Assembly (NCBI RefSeq): GCF_001592735.1
Contig: NZ_LUKE01000001.1
Coordinates: 1,647,018-1,711,017, forward strand
DNA length: 64,000 nucleotides
Direction of reading: 5' to 3'
DNA from: Bdellovibrio bacteriovorus
GTDB lineage: Bacteria; Bdellovibrionota; Bdellovibrionia; Bdellovibrionales; Bdellovibrionaceae
Shown piece after piece: positions 33,752-43,048 of the stretch (positions are counted from its first letter, which is position 1; every line of letters starts with the position of its first letter). The position numbers were made by a program, and so were the translations under genes. The notes under the pieces are model-generated. The model saw only the letters and a list, made by a program, of their open reading frames with translations, was not told the DNA's origin and made no database searches.

Positions 33752-34984
33752 TTAGTGCGCGATGGTCGCGGCGTCGTGAGAGGTCGTGACCACGTTTTTG
33801 ATGCGACGACTTCCAAAAGTTAAAACGGCTAAGGCCACGATAGACGAACCCATAAAGATCGCGGCAATCGGAAGTAACTGCTGGGCTTTCAGAACCCCGA
33901 CGATGACTGAAGCAATCGCCCCAATCGCCATTTGTAAAAAGCCAATGAGGGCGGCGGCACTTCCTGCGTTTTTTGCAAAAGGGGCAAGCGCTAAGGCTGC
34001 CGCATTGGGGTTCGAGATGCCCACGCAAGCCAAATACAAAAAGATCACGGCAATGGTTCCGACTAAACCGTAAATGCCGTAAAAAGTGCCAATGAAAAAG
34101 ATAGATCCCATCACCACAAGACTTGTCAGGCCTGCGCGCAAAATACCTTCGTTGGAAAAGCGCTTTAATAAAAAGACATTCAACTGAGTCGCCCCAATAA
34201 GTCCCGAAGCTAGCAGCGCAAAGATCCAGCCGTAAGTTTGTTCGTTGACTTGAAAGATCTCCATAAAAATAATCGGCGAAGCCGCCAAGTAAACGAAAAG
34301 TCCCGAAAAGCCGATGGCCCCCGCTAATGAATAAGAATAAAATTGGGGATTTTTAAAAATCTGCCAATAGTTTTTCGCAATTAAGACCGGATGCAAAGAG
34401 TGAGCTTTGTCGGGCTCATACACGGAAGGTAACAGAAACACGGCTAAGGATAAAACAAAGGCGCCTAGTGCTCCCAGGGCAATAAACACCGACTGCCATC
34501 CAAAATGGGACGTCAGAAAACTTCCCGCCGTCGGGGCAAGTAAGGGAGATACACCTAAAATTAAAACTAGCAGCGATAAAATCTTAGCACTTTCTTTGGG
34601 CGTGAAATAATCGCGCACCATGGCCATAGCGGTTACGCTGGCCGCGCAGCCACCGACGGCTTGAATAAATCGGAAAACAATCAGCGATTCGACAGACTTA
34701 GAAAAAAGACAACCGATGGTTGCTAAAATAAAAATAATCAAACCAATGTACAAAGGCGACTTGCGCCCGAAACGATCTAAAAGTGGACCATAGAACAACT
34801 GCCCTGCTGCAAGACCAATAAAGTAACTTGAAAGTGACATTGAAACTTGAGGCACGGTCGTTCCTAAGCCTTCAGCCATCTTCGGAAATGCAGGTAAGTA
34901 CATGTCGATCGCAAAGGGGCTAAGCGCAGTAAGTGAACCTAAAACTAAAATTAAAGAACGTTTGCTAGATTTACTGTCAGACAC
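33752..34984 (-). CDS. Bcr/CflA-family multidrug MFS transporter
   Basis: 410 residues with twelve membrane helices. Features of the Bcr/CflA group are the AIDMYLPAFP segment in helix 1, GQLFYGPLLDRFGRKSPLYIG (loop 2-3 motif A) and the RFIQAVGG segment in helix 4, followed by VRDYF. It exports small drugs or dipeptides by proton antiport; the substrate is unknown. It is monocistronic, with a 110-bp upstream region that also contains the terminator of the next gene. Confidence 0.93.
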   Translation of the reverse strand: MSDSKSSKRSLILVLGSLTALSPFAIDMYLPAFPKMAEGLGTTVPQVSMSLSSYFIGLAAGQLFYGPLLDRFGRKSPLYIGLIIFILATIGCLFSKSVESLIVFRFIQAVGGCAASVTAMAMVRDYFTPKESAKILSLLVLILGVSPLLAPTAGSFLTSHFGWQSVFIALGALGAFVLSLAVFLLPSVYEPDKAHSLHPVLIAKNYWQIFKNPQFYSYSLAGAIGFSGLFVYLAASPIIFMEIFQVNEQTYGWIFALLASGLIGATQLNVFLLKRFSNEGILRAGLTSLVVMGSIFFIGTFYGIYGLVGTIAVIFLYLACVGISNPNAAALALAPFAKNAGSAAALIGFLQMAIGAIASVIVGVLKAQQLLPIAAIFMGSSIVALAVLTFGSRRIKNVVTTSHDAATIAH

Positions 34985-35064
34985 GGAGAGCCTCGAAGGA
35001 AGAGAGAATTAATGTGACCATGTCTAATACATTAAAAAATGTCAATACAGAGTTTGGCAAAGAA

Positions 35065-35090
35065 AAAGGGCCTCTTTCTAGAGGCCCTTT
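35065..35090 (-). terminator. Intrinsic terminator of the exported-protein gene at 35095
   Basis: AAAGGGCCTC (35065-35074) pairs with GAGGCCCTTT (35081-35090) around a 6-nt loop. On the minus strand it begins 5 bases after the stop codon and is followed by TTCTTT. Confidence 0.88.
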
Positions 35091-35094
35091 AAAA

Positions 35095-35574
35095 CTACTT
35101 AATGTCAGATTTCAAAACTTTGCAGTGTCCCAGCTCACCGTCACCAATCGTGGCAACCGGAATAGCTATCAATGCGTCTTTAGGGCCTTGTCGGATTTCA
35201 AAGATCACGCCGTATTCGTTGTCTCCAGGATAGCTCGCCACAATCGCAAATTGGCGTCGGTAAGAATTAGGAGTGAAATAAGTGATGTATCCGTCCGATT
35301 TTACGAAATCCAAAAGCTGTTCGCTTTCGCTCTCTGGTTCGCCGATAGAATAACTGTCGATGATCATTTGGCGCTCTAAATCGGTAAGACCTTTAAGGCG
35401 TTGTGGGCTAGATAATTCGATGGTTTCACCGTGGTACCAAAGTTTACCGGATGCTTCACTAGTGATCTCTTCTTTCAATTCCCAAGAGTCTTCGCCAAAT
35501 GCGCATTGGTTGTCAGCGTGTGCAAAAGAAGTCATGGTTAAAGTCGTCGTTAAGACAAGGATAAGGGCTTTCAT
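35095..35574 (-). CDS. Exported protein of unknown function
   Basis: 159 residues with a signal peptide (about 1-20). The mature part has two cysteines, near the start (DNQCAFGE) and near the end (GHCKVL), likely forming a disulfide, and a mixed alpha/beta pattern. No family is recognised. It is a single gene closed by a strong terminator. Function cannot be inferred from the neighbours, an MFS exporter and NDH-2. Confidence 0.78.
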   Translation of the reverse strand: MKALILVLTTTLTMTSFAHADNQCAFGEDSWELKEEITSEASGKLWYHGETIELSSPQRLKGLTDLERQMIIDSYSIGEPESESEQLLDFVKSDGYITYFTPNSYRRQFAIVASYPGDNEYGVIFEIRQGPKDALIAIPVATIGDGELGHCKVLKSDIK

Positions 35575-35696
35575 AAAATCTCCGTGAGGTTTGTTATGTA
35601 TTTATGAACGCAATATGCCAGCGCAGACATCGGGAATCCAATGCCCGTTTGAAACGTTAATATGCGAAATATGGATATAAAGGCTTAATGTAATTC

Positions 35697-36965
35697 TTAC
35701 TGCGTTTCTTTGGGTTGGGAGCGCCATTCCTTATCCACAATTAAACGAGCTCCGCGTTTGAAAGTCAGATAAGCGTAAGCCCACTGCCAGATAACGAAGA
35801 ACTTATTTTTAAATCCGATCAAATAGTAAACGTGAATGAAAAGCCAAATAAGCCAAGCAAGAAAGCCTCCCATCTTAAAGCTTCCGATTTGCACGATGGC
35901 TTTACGGCGACCGATGGTGGCCATTTGACCTTTATCAAAATATTTAAACTCTTTTCGTGGCTGGCCTTTAATTTCGCCCAAAATTTCTTTGGCAACATGA
36001 AGTCCTTGTTGCATAGCCACCGGACCCAATCCGGGAAGACCACGGCCATCTTCTGTCGGAAAATAAGCCTGATCACCCACTACAAATGCTTCGGGATGGC
36101 CTTTGATGCTAAGATCTTTTTCGACAATCACTCGGCCTGAACGATCTAACGGAACCCCCAGAGTTTTATTTAAGCTGGATGGTTGAACGCCCGCCGCCCA
36201 CAGAATGGTAGAGGCCTTGATCACTTCATCACCTAGTACTACGGAATTACTACGCACATCGGTCACGCGCGTATTAGTCCAAATCTGCACACCTAAATCT
36301 TCAAGATCCCGAGCCGCCCGACGAGAAAGTGTGGGATCAAAGGCAGCCAGAATTCTTGGCCCCGCTTCAATTAATAAAACACGCGTGCGCGAAGGATCGA
36401 TATGACGGAAATCCTCCATCAAAGTATGACGGCTGATTTCTGCAATTGCGCCCGCAAGCTCGACACCTGTAGGCCCGCCACCGACGATGACAAAAGTCAG
36501 ATGCTGTTTTTGAATTTCCGCATTGGCTTCAGTTTCCGCACGCTCAAAAGCGACAAGCAAGCGACGGCGAATTTCCGTGGCTTGTTCTAAAGTTTTTAGA
36601 CCCGGAGCATTTTCTTCCCATTCTGGATGGGCGAAATAACTGTGCTTAGCGCCGCAAGCAAGCATTAGATAATCGTAAGAGATTTCTTTGGTAGTTGTTT
36701 TTAATTTACGATTAGCAAGATCCACACCTTGTACATTATCAAGATAGACAGAAATGTTCTGATATCTTGATAAGATCCCGCGGATAGGGCCCGAGATTTC
36801 AGCGGGCGATAAGCCCGCCGTAGCCACTTGATATAAAAGAGGTTGGAAAAGATGGTAATTACGTCGATCAATTAAAATGACTTCGACGTCTTTTTTATTT
36901 CCCAGTTCACGTGCTGCTTTGATGCCGGCAAATCCACCGCCGACAATAACTACTTTTTTTGCCAT
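35697..36965 (-). CDS. ndh: Type II NADH:quinone oxidoreductase (NDH-2)
   Basis: 422 residues. Non-proton-pumping NADH dehydrogenase. FAD-binding GGGFAGIKAARELG is at about 8-21, the NADH-binding VIVGGGPTGVELAGAIAEI near 165-183, a second FAD motif VGDQA near 300, and a hydrophobic C-terminal anchor (AWLIWLFIHVYYLIGF) that is usual in bacterial NDH-2. I chose ATG 36965 with GAGG five bases upstream; the ORF is open 26 codons further but without such a site. It is divergent from the ABC pair over about 98 bp. Confidence 0.93.
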   Translation of the reverse strand: MAKKVVIVGGGFAGIKAARELGNKKDVEVILIDRRNYHLFQPLLYQVATAGLSPAEISGPIRGILSRYQNISVYLDNVQGVDLANRKLKTTTKEISYDYLMLACGAKHSYFAHPEWEENAPGLKTLEQATEIRRRLLVAFERAETEANAEIQKQHLTFVIVGGGPTGVELAGAIAEISRHTLMEDFRHIDPSRTRVLLIEAGPRILAAFDPTLSRRAARDLEDLGVQIWTNTRVTDVRSNSVVLGDEVIKASTILWAAGVQPSSLNKTLGVPLDRSGRVIVEKDLSIKGHPEAFVVGDQAYFPTEDGRGLPGLGPVAMQQGLHVAKEILGEIKGQPRKEFKYFDKGQMATIGRRKAIVQIGSFKMGGFLAWLIWLFIHVYYLIGFKNKFFVIWQWAYAYLTFKRGARLIVDKEWRSQPKETQ

Positions 36966-37063
36966 AGGATCCTCACGGAATAAGAAGACTTTATCATCAT
37001 TTCGCGGGGAAGGATAATTGAAACTCTGTTGCTTTTTGCACACGTAAGTGAAAGTCTTTATGT

Positions 37064-37681
37064 ATGTTGGATATCACTTTAAAAAATATTCAGGTGAATC
37101 TTCCTGATAAATCAAAGCTTTTTCATGTCGATCATCTGCATATTCCCTTTGGGGAGCACGTCCTGGTAAAGGGGAAAAGTGGCCAAGGCAAAACCACCTT
37201 ATTGCATTTAATCGCCGGACTTTTAAAGCCCGATCAGGGCGAGCTGAAAATTGGTTCAGAGAGCTTAATAAACCTCAATGACAATCAACTGTGTCAAATG
37301 CGCCGTGAAAAAATTGGAGTTATTTTTCAGAAACTCAATTTATTAGATCACTTGACGGTAAAAGAGAATGTGCTGCTCAGTTCACAAAACGTGGGGTCTG
37401 TGTTGGATGACGTGGGTCTTGCTCAATGTGCTGACACGCGCTGTTCAGTTTTAAGTCTGGGCGAACAACAGCGAGTTGCGGTGGCACGCATCTTAGCGCA
37501 AAAGCTAGATATCATTCTGGCGGATGAGCCGACCTCAAGCTTAGATGAAGAAAATACTCAATTTGTTATCAACGCATTAAAGAAAAAAGCCGCAGGCAAA
37601 ACTTTGGTTGTTGTGAGCCACGATGATCGCTTGACTCCGTATTTTGACCGTGTGTTGCAGTTTTCTGAGGTGATTCGATGA
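37064..37681 (+). CDS. ABC transporter ATP-binding protein (LolD/MacB-like)
   Basis: 205 residues. Walker A GKSGQGKT is at 37-44, a Q-loop at about 88, signature LSLGEQQR near 130, Walker B IILADEPTSSLDE and the H-loop VVSHDD. The size and LolD-type pattern fit ATPases that work with FtsX-like permeases. It overlaps the permease gene by 4 nt (ATGA), so they form one unit. No good Shine-Dalgarno is seen before ATG 37064. The substrate may be a lipoprotein or an exported peptide. Confidence 0.93.
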   Translation: MLDITLKNIQVNLPDKSKLFHVDHLHIPFGEHVLVKGKSGQGKTTLLHLIAGLLKPDQGELKIGSESLINLNDNQLCQMRREKIGVIFQKLNLLDHLTVKENVLLSSQNVGSVLDDVGLAQCADTRCSVLSLGEQQRVAVARILAQKLDIILADEPTSSLDEENTQFVINALKKKAAGKTLVVVSHDDRLTPYFDRVLQFSEVIR

Positions 37682-38913
37682 GTCCGCTAAAACTTGCGAC
37701 TTTGAATCTGTGGCGCAGAAAAATTCCCACCTTCTTAGCGGTTGGAGCCATTGCCGTCGCTGTGGCGTGCAGTGGAATTTTATGGCGAATAAATATTTTG
37801 GCGAGCTCTAGATTTGAGAGCTTAGGCAAAGGACCCGAAGCCGTTATCGGCGCGAAAAGTGGCGGAATTGATATCTTGTTAGGGTCGCTTAATGGGGAAG
37901 GATCTTATCCTGGATTTTTGCCGAAAAAATTATTTGATAGCTTACGTTCGGCCCAAACGGTTCAGTTTGAAGACGGAGCGCAAAGCCAAACAAAATATAT
38001 CCGTGCGATAGTTCCATTTTTATATTTTGCAAAATTCAAAGAAGCCCGTGTGGTGGCCACAGATGAAAGTTTCTTTGGTCAACCGCTAGATAATGAGCGC
38101 ATGCAATTTGAAAGTGGCTCGTGGACCGGAAACCCCAATGAGGCTGTCATTGGTGCTGATATCGCGACCCATTCTGGATTGAACGTCGGGGATTCTTTCA
38201 CCGCGAATGCGTGGTTTGGTGAAGATATCTTTTCGCCGACGCAAGTTTCTTTAAAAGTTGCGGGCATCTTAAAATCGACCTCTTCGACATGGGACCGATT
38301 GATTTACACGGACCTTGCTTCCGCCCAAGAGATTTTAAAACGCACGGATTTAAGAACAAAATCGATTTGGGGAGCGGATGTATTAAATTATTTTTTGGTA
38401 CGCCTTGAACCCAATGGGCTTCAGCCTTTGCAGGCCTTAGTTAACAGCCGCACTGTAGGGCAAGTGATTGATGTACAAACGGAAAAAACAAGACTGGAAG
38501 AACTTGTCGGCTCAGGAAAAAACTTGGGTCTTTTGTTGGCGATTCTGGTTTTAATACAAGGTGGTCTTTGTATGGCCTCGATGTTGATCACAAGATTTGA
38601 AGCGATGAGTATGCAGCTTGCGGTCTTGCGAGCCATCGGTTACCAAAAGAATCAGTTAGGAACATGGTTGGTGTTTGAAGGATTGATCATCGGGCTTTGT
38701 GCGGCGGTGATAGGGGGAATACTTGATTACGCTTTCTTCCCTTTTATTTGTCATCTTTTAGGATCTTCGCTGCCATCATTGGAATTAGGGGGAGTGATGA
38801 TTTTTGCCAGTTGGCCGGTATGGTTTATGACTTTGTTATCCACCACATTGGCGGTGATAGTTCCGCTTTACCGGGTCTATCACCAAGATGTGCATTTTTC
38901 TTTAAGAGGATAA
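37678..38913 (+). CDS. FtsX-like ABC transporter permease
   Basis: 411 residues. A membrane helix near the N-terminus (about 17-40) precedes a large periplasmic MacB-type domain (about 45-265), and three further helices are at about 280-305, 325-350 and 370-395 in the FtsX domain. This is the usual four-helix topology of LolE/MacB-type mechanotransmission permeases. No outer-membrane or adaptor gene is next to it. It overlaps the convergent ampG-like gene by 12 bp. Confidence 0.9.
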   Translation: MSPLKLATLNLWRRKIPTFLAVGAIAVAVACSGILWRINILASSRFESLGKGPEAVIGAKSGGIDILLGSLNGEGSYPGFLPKKLFDSLRSAQTVQFEDGAQSQTKYIRAIVPFLYFAKFKEARVVATDESFFGQPLDNERMQFESGSWTGNPNEAVIGADIATHSGLNVGDSFTANAWFGEDIFSPTQVSLKVAGILKSTSSTWDRLIYTDLASAQEILKRTDLRTKSIWGADVLNYFLVRLEPNGLQPLQALVNSRTVGQVIDVQTEKTRLEELVGSGKNLGLLLAILVLIQGGLCMASMLITRFEAMSMQLAVLRAIGYQKNQLGTWLVFEGLIIGLCAAVIGGILDYAFFPFICHLLGSSLPSLELGGVMIFASWPVWFMTLLSTTLAVIVPLYRVYHQDVHFSLRG

Positions 38914-40233
38914 TTTTTTATTACTGCGAACAAGCAGAATACAAAGTAACAAGGCCGGAATTCCCACAAGGGCCGTGCTGACAAAAAATAAAGCATACCC
39001 TTCCATCAGTGTGCGTCCTTCGGCAAAGCTTTGCACCATAACGCCTGAAAAACCCTTTAAAGACTTGCCTAAAAGCGCATAGAACGAACTTAAAAGGGCA
39101 TACTGAGTCGCCGTATAGCCAAGGCTTGTCAGACTTGACATATAACCAACAAGGGCGGTGCCCGCAAAGCCGGATGCAAAGTTATCAATCACCATCGCTG
39201 TGGTAAAAATCTCATTACTTGGTCCGACCATCGCCAAAAGTGAAAAGCCCAAGTTCGAAGCCGGGCCAATCACCGCACCAATCATTAATGTTGCGACAAA
39301 GCCCCAGCGAACCGCCGCTAAGCCACCAGCAGCTACACCCACAACCGAAGCGATCAGACCCACGGATCCACGAACCGCACCCACGGTTTCTTTAGTAATT
39401 CCGATATCGGCATAAAAAGGATTGGCCATGGGGCCCATCATAAAATCTGAAAGGCGATACAGGCTAACAGCGGCCAGGATCAATATTGCCTTTTGACCGT
39501 GTTGTTTGAAAAAATCAATAAACGGACCTGCGACGGCATCAAATACTCCGCGCAAGCTGTTCATGGAAGATTCCGCCCTGTCCGCGAGGTTGCGACCTGG
39601 TTCTACCGCAATAAAGGTGGCAGCAATACCCACGGCCATCAAGGCTCCCATCACGGAATAAGAAAGCGACCAGCCAACGGCACCGGCCACAATCAGGATC
39701 AAGGCATCAGTTAGTAGCAAAGAAGCACGGTATCCCAATTGATACGCCGAGGAAAGCAGGGCCATATCTTCACTGGCATCAGAAACCTCAATCCTCCATG
39801 CATCAACAACGATATCTTGCGTGGCCGAAGCAAAGGCAACCAACAAGGCTAAAGAAATAAACGGCATCAAGCCGCCTTCAGGTTTTACAATCGACATGCC
39901 GATCAGGCCGATCGCAACCAAAACCTGAGAAATCAGCATCCAACCGCGACGACGACCGAGCCATTTACCGACAATAGGTGCGTTAACTTTATCGATCAAC
40001 GGCGCCCATAAAAACTTTAATGAATACGCTAAACCCACCCAAGAAGCAAAACCGATAGTCGCAAGTTCAATTCCACCTTCGCGCAACCAAAAACCTAATG
40101 TGTTTCCGGTAAGCATGAATGGAAGGCCCGAAGAAAATCCTAGGGCCAACATGATGGCCACTTTGGGGCGGGTGATCGCGCGAAGAGTTTGAGTCCAAGA
40201 CGGCTTTGATTTTTTTGCGGTTGTTGCAGCCAC
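38902..40233 (-). CDS. ampG: AmpG-like muropeptide permease (MFS)
   Basis: 443 residues with about twelve membrane helices. The N-terminal LGFSSGLPFMLTGNTLGFWLREGG segment and DAWRIEVSD loop match AmpG, which imports anhydromuropeptides by proton symport. In a predator it may also take up prey wall fragments (inference). The start is a GTG that shares a base with the upstream stop (TAGTG), so translation is coupled to the adenosine-deaminase-like gene. It overlaps the ABC permease by 12 bp at its end. Substrate range within the PAT/AmpG family is not certain. Confidence 0.88.
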   Translation of the reverse strand: MAATTAKKSKPSWTQTLRAITRPKVAIMLALGFSSGLPFMLTGNTLGFWLREGGIELATIGFASWVGLAYSLKFLWAPLIDKVNAPIVGKWLGRRRGWMLISQVLVAIGLIGMSIVKPEGGLMPFISLALLVAFASATQDIVVDAWRIEVSDASEDMALLSSAYQLGYRASLLLTDALILIVAGAVGWSLSYSVMGALMAVGIAATFIAVEPGRNLADRAESSMNSLRGVFDAVAGPFIDFFKQHGQKAILILAAVSLYRLSDFMMGPMANPFYADIGITKETVGAVRGSVGLIASVVGVAAGGLAAVRWGFVATLMIGAVIGPASNLGFSLLAMVGPSNEIFTTAMVIDNFASGFAGTALVGYMSSLTSLGYTATQYALLSSFYALLGKSLKGFSGVMVQSFAEGRTLMEGYALFFVSTALVGIPALLLCILLVRSNKKLSS

Positions 40234-41870
40234 TAGTTGTTCTTTCTAAGTTTTTTTCTCATCGTCCACAGAAGATGACTGATATAAGGACGGCGAGTTT
40301 CCCCGGTCGTCACCATAAGTAACTTGGTAATTTTAAGATTTACTGAATCGGTGTAAAGCAAAATAAGCATCTCGAAGATGAAATTGGTGTTCAAAGTGAT
40401 ATGGTTGTCGGTACCAACGCCTAATTGAACGCCCTTTTTTTCCCACCAAGAAAACGGATGATCTTTATAGTCTTCAAATTTTCCGGTTAATTTGTTATTC
40501 GAAGAAGGAAGAGAAATCAGAGTCACACCTTTTTGAATCATACGATTTAAAACGTCATGCTGATAATGCTCAACTTCACGGGCGGTGTGGAACTTTGCTT
40601 TAACGAATAAAATATCTTCTGCTTCCGTAAGCTTTTCCCCCTTAGTTAGCTTGCTTAAGACATTTCGATTTGTGCCCCAATCAAGCTCTGTCAATTCACG
40701 ATAAAGGGGGTCTTTTTCGGTGATAGGTTGGCTGTTTTGATTCTTCTCGTGAATATTTTGATAAATATGATGGAAGTATTTATTGGGATTGATCCCCAAG
40801 CTGATTCCGTGCTCTAAAGTATCGATGTGCCAGATATTCATGGCGTTATCGACGGCTTGGATTCCTTTTTTTAGGGTGTGCCATGTTTCGCCGTGATGCG
40901 ATCGGATTTTAAATCCGCGATATTGTAATTTTCTAAAGCCCGCTTGCATTTCGTTGAAGTGCTCTTTGCGATAAAGATCTCTTTCGTCACCCACGGTATC
41001 CACATCTGTCATGTGCTTAGTTAAAAAAGGATATTTATCTAACATGCGCACGATTTCATTAATCTGTGCCATAAAGTGGGCTTGGCGATTTGGATAGTTT
41101 GCCGAATCAAAGTGATTGGCTTCTTTTCTGAAGGAAGGTGAAAGAATGAAATCAAAATCGGGATGCTTTTCTTGGAACTTCTTAAATCCTTCATAAAGTC
41201 CCAAGACCACGTCATCCGAAGTTACATCATCAATGCCCGGAATTTGTTCAGACGAACTTGCGGTGGATCGAGATAGCGAAAATTTCAAACGAATACGACC
41301 GATATTAAATTTATAATAAAGCTCTTCGGCCATATGATAAGCAGCCTCATTATGAGCTTCGCGCGAAACAAAAATTAATTTCGGAAGATAGAGAATTTTA
41401 AGATAGCGCGAAAAGCCTTCGTTTTCTTGTAAAGAAATCAGGCGCTCAACATCGGCCACCGAATTAATGGGCAAAGCTTTGTCGCCATAAACTTCTTTGA
41501 TCTTCTGTTCGTAAATAGCCTTGTCGGGGCCTTCTAATAATTTTTTTAAACGTGGAAAAATAAATTCTGCATTGATCGCGCCCGTCAGATGGATGTGTTC
41601 TTCGCGATATTTTAGCGGAAAATTTTTAAAGAACTCAAAAAGGGCGGCAGAGATCGGGTGTTTTAAAAGATCCGTGATCGAGGCTTGATTGATCTGAAAG
41701 CGATTTAGCAAATTGTGAAAATCAGAAACCTGATTGTAAGCATCAGGATGTTTTTGTTTTAAGTCAGAAGTTAATAACAGATCAATTGTGTCCGCAAGTG
41801 AAAGACCATTGGTCTCACTGATGATGGTTGTCAGCGCTGACACAAGATGCTGGTGAACGTCCTTATTCAC
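40233..41870 (-). CDS. Adenosine deaminase-superfamily amidohydrolase, enlarged
   Basis: 545 residues, far longer than the usual 330-370. All catalytic motifs are visible: His92-x-His94 in EHIHLTGAI, H-x-GE (His325/His326, Glu328), EHG with His354, SSNNKL near 456 and Asp488 in GVGTDN. This supports zinc-dependent deamination of adenosine or a related purine. Extra sequence lies before residue 90 and in an insert of about 100 residues between the first two motifs. No signal peptide, so cytoplasmic. It is coupled to the AmpG-like permease by a TAGTG overlap. A role in salvaging prey nucleosides is inference. Confidence 0.88.
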   Translation of the reverse strand: MNKDVHQHLVSALTTIISETNGLSLADTIDLLLTSDLKQKHPDAYNQVSDFHNLLNRFQINQASITDLLKHPISAALFEFFKNFPLKYREEHIHLTGAINAEFIFPRLKKLLEGPDKAIYEQKIKEVYGDKALPINSVADVERLISLQENEGFSRYLKILYLPKLIFVSREAHNEAAYHMAEELYYKFNIGRIRLKFSLSRSTASSSEQIPGIDDVTSDDVVLGLYEGFKKFQEKHPDFDFILSPSFRKEANHFDSANYPNRQAHFMAQINEIVRMLDKYPFLTKHMTDVDTVGDERDLYRKEHFNEMQAGFRKLQYRGFKIRSHHGETWHTLKKGIQAVDNAMNIWHIDTLEHGISLGINPNKYFHHIYQNIHEKNQNSQPITEKDPLYRELTELDWGTNRNVLSKLTKGEKLTEAEDILFVKAKFHTAREVEHYQHDVLNRMIQKGVTLISLPSSNNKLTGKFEDYKDHPFSWWEKKGVQLGVGTDNHITLNTNFIFEMLILLYTDSVNLKITKLLMVTTGETRRPYISHLLWTMRKKLRKNN

Positions 41871-41902
41871 TCGAAATCCCCTTGTAAAATCTGACTCAAA
41901 GT

Positions 41903-42352
41903 TTATCGGGGATCGAATCTCTTGTACATGACTTTATGGGGACCGATCTGGGGCAAGTCGAACATGGGTCCATAGAGAGTAAAGCCCAGGCTTTCATAGA
42001 AGGGAAATGCGACTTCCCTTGCGTTAAACCATATAAAGTCACATTCCAGTGTCGTTAAATGTTCGATGCCTTTTGCAAGCAACTTTTTTCCAAGACCTTG
42101 ACCCTGCAAATCTTTGTCTACGGCCATCCCGCGCAAGCGATAGGGAGTGCGGGCGGGAAAATCGGGATGTTCTTGCTGAATAAATGTCGAAACACCCTTG
42201 ATGTCTCCATCAAGGAAAAGGGCAAAGTGAAATGTAGTTGGATAATTATCATCAGGATAGGCGCACTCCGCTTCGCTGGCGAAGGGCTTTAAGATTTTTT
42301 GTCGAAGCGGCAAAGTCTCAAAGCCTTTCACCAAACGAATTTCAAAAGACAC
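41903..42352 (-). CDS. GNAT-family N-acetyltransferase
   Basis: 149 residues. The acetyl-CoA-binding motif A is LRGMAVDKDLQGQGLGKKLL (about 73-92), followed by a C-terminal segment with FYESLGF. The target is unknown; the pattern resembles YjdJ/ElaA-type small GNATs. It lies 4 nt after the HNH endonuclease stop on the same strand and may share its transcript. Confidence 0.9.
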   Translation of the reverse strand: MSFEIRLVKGFETLPLRQKILKPFASEAECAYPDDNYPTTFHFALFLDGDIKGVSTFIQQEHPDFPARTPYRLRGMAVDKDLQGQGLGKKLLAKGIEHLTTLECDFIWFNAREVAFPFYESLGFTLYGPMFDLPQIGPHKVMYKRFDPR

Positions 42353-42356
42353 TTTT

Positions 42357-42890
42357 TTACCCCGTACTTAATCGAAGATACGGACTCCAATCGGGAGGCA
42401 CATGGTCTTCGCCGATTTCTAAAGCTAGAGTCGGCAGCCAGTTTGGCGCTTTAGGCTCATTCAGTAAAGGCATATTTGCCGTTCGCGGAGTGCGGTTGGC
42501 TTTTTTCTGATTGCAAGCGCGGCAAGCAGAAACCACATTTGTCCAATTTTTGGGGCCGTTATGTGAAGCAGGTACGACGTGATCAAGAGTGAGCTGTTTT
42601 GCGGGAAGTTTTGTGGCGCAGTATTGGCAGGTGTATTGATCGCGGATATAGACATTTTCGCGACAGAATCGCACGGCGTTGGAACTCCGTGGTCGCACAT
42701 ATGTCTTGAGGCGCAAGACACTGGGGAGCTGGAATCTCCGTTGGACGGACCGGGCGAAGGCAGAGTGATATTCCAGTATCTCTACCTTACCTTGAAACCA
42801 TAAAACCAAGGCCTTTTGCCAACTTACGACCCTCATCGGCTCGTAACTAGAGTTGAGCAGCAAGGACCTCAGTGAGGACATGTGCATCAT
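42357..42890 (-). CDS. HNH endonuclease-family protein
   Basis: 177 residues. The HNH module (about 85-140) has two zinc-binding Cys pairs, CQYC and CRAC, around LTLDHVVPASHNGPKNWTNVV, which supplies the His and Asn of the active site. The N-terminal LLNSSYEPMRVVSWQKALVLW is typical of the widespread chromosomal HNH family of unknown role, not of a homing or restriction enzyme. GGGAG lies seven bases before ATG. It is followed by the GNAT gene. Confidence 0.9.
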   Translation of the reverse strand: MMHMSSLRSLLLNSSYEPMRVVSWQKALVLWFQGKVEILEYHSAFARSVQRRFQLPSVLRLKTYVRPRSSNAVRFCRENVYIRDQYTCQYCATKLPAKQLTLDHVVPASHNGPKNWTNVVSACRACNQKKANRTPRTANMPLLNEPKAPNWLPTLALEIGEDHVPPDWSPYLRLSTG

Positions 42891-43001
42891 GCGTTGTCTC
42901 CCTCTGCAGGCGTCTGTTTAAGTATATCTGAGTCGATGTGTTAAAAACAAGCCCCCCTCTTAAATATCCAGAAATACAGGCTGTTTTAGATTGAAAAAGG
43001 T

Positions 43002-43033
43002 GTCTATTAGTGGGATACCGAGCCCCAATAGAC
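43002..43033 (+). promoter_or_regulatory. Leader hairpin upstream of slyD
   Basis: GTCTATT (43002-43008) pairs with AATAGAC (43027-43033), with additional G-C pairs inside. It ends five bases before the slyD ribosome binding site (GGGAGG, 43038-43043). It could be an operator or a 5' stabilising stem. Confidence 0.4.
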
Positions 43034-43048
43034 GCTTGGGAGGTCCAG

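Noticed and set aside
35000-35064. TTGACA-like -35 on the minus strand upstream of the MFS gene
   Set aside because: No acceptable -10 at 16-18 bp spacing, so no promoter is called.
42357-42890. HNH protein as a homing endonuclease or restriction enzyme
   Set aside because: There is no intron, intein or methyltransferase partner, and the N-terminal pattern fits the common chromosomal HNH family.
43002-43033. slyD leader hairpin as a nickel riboswitch
   Set aside because: A single short stem with no conserved aptamer features; the His-rich SlyD tail alone does not support it.
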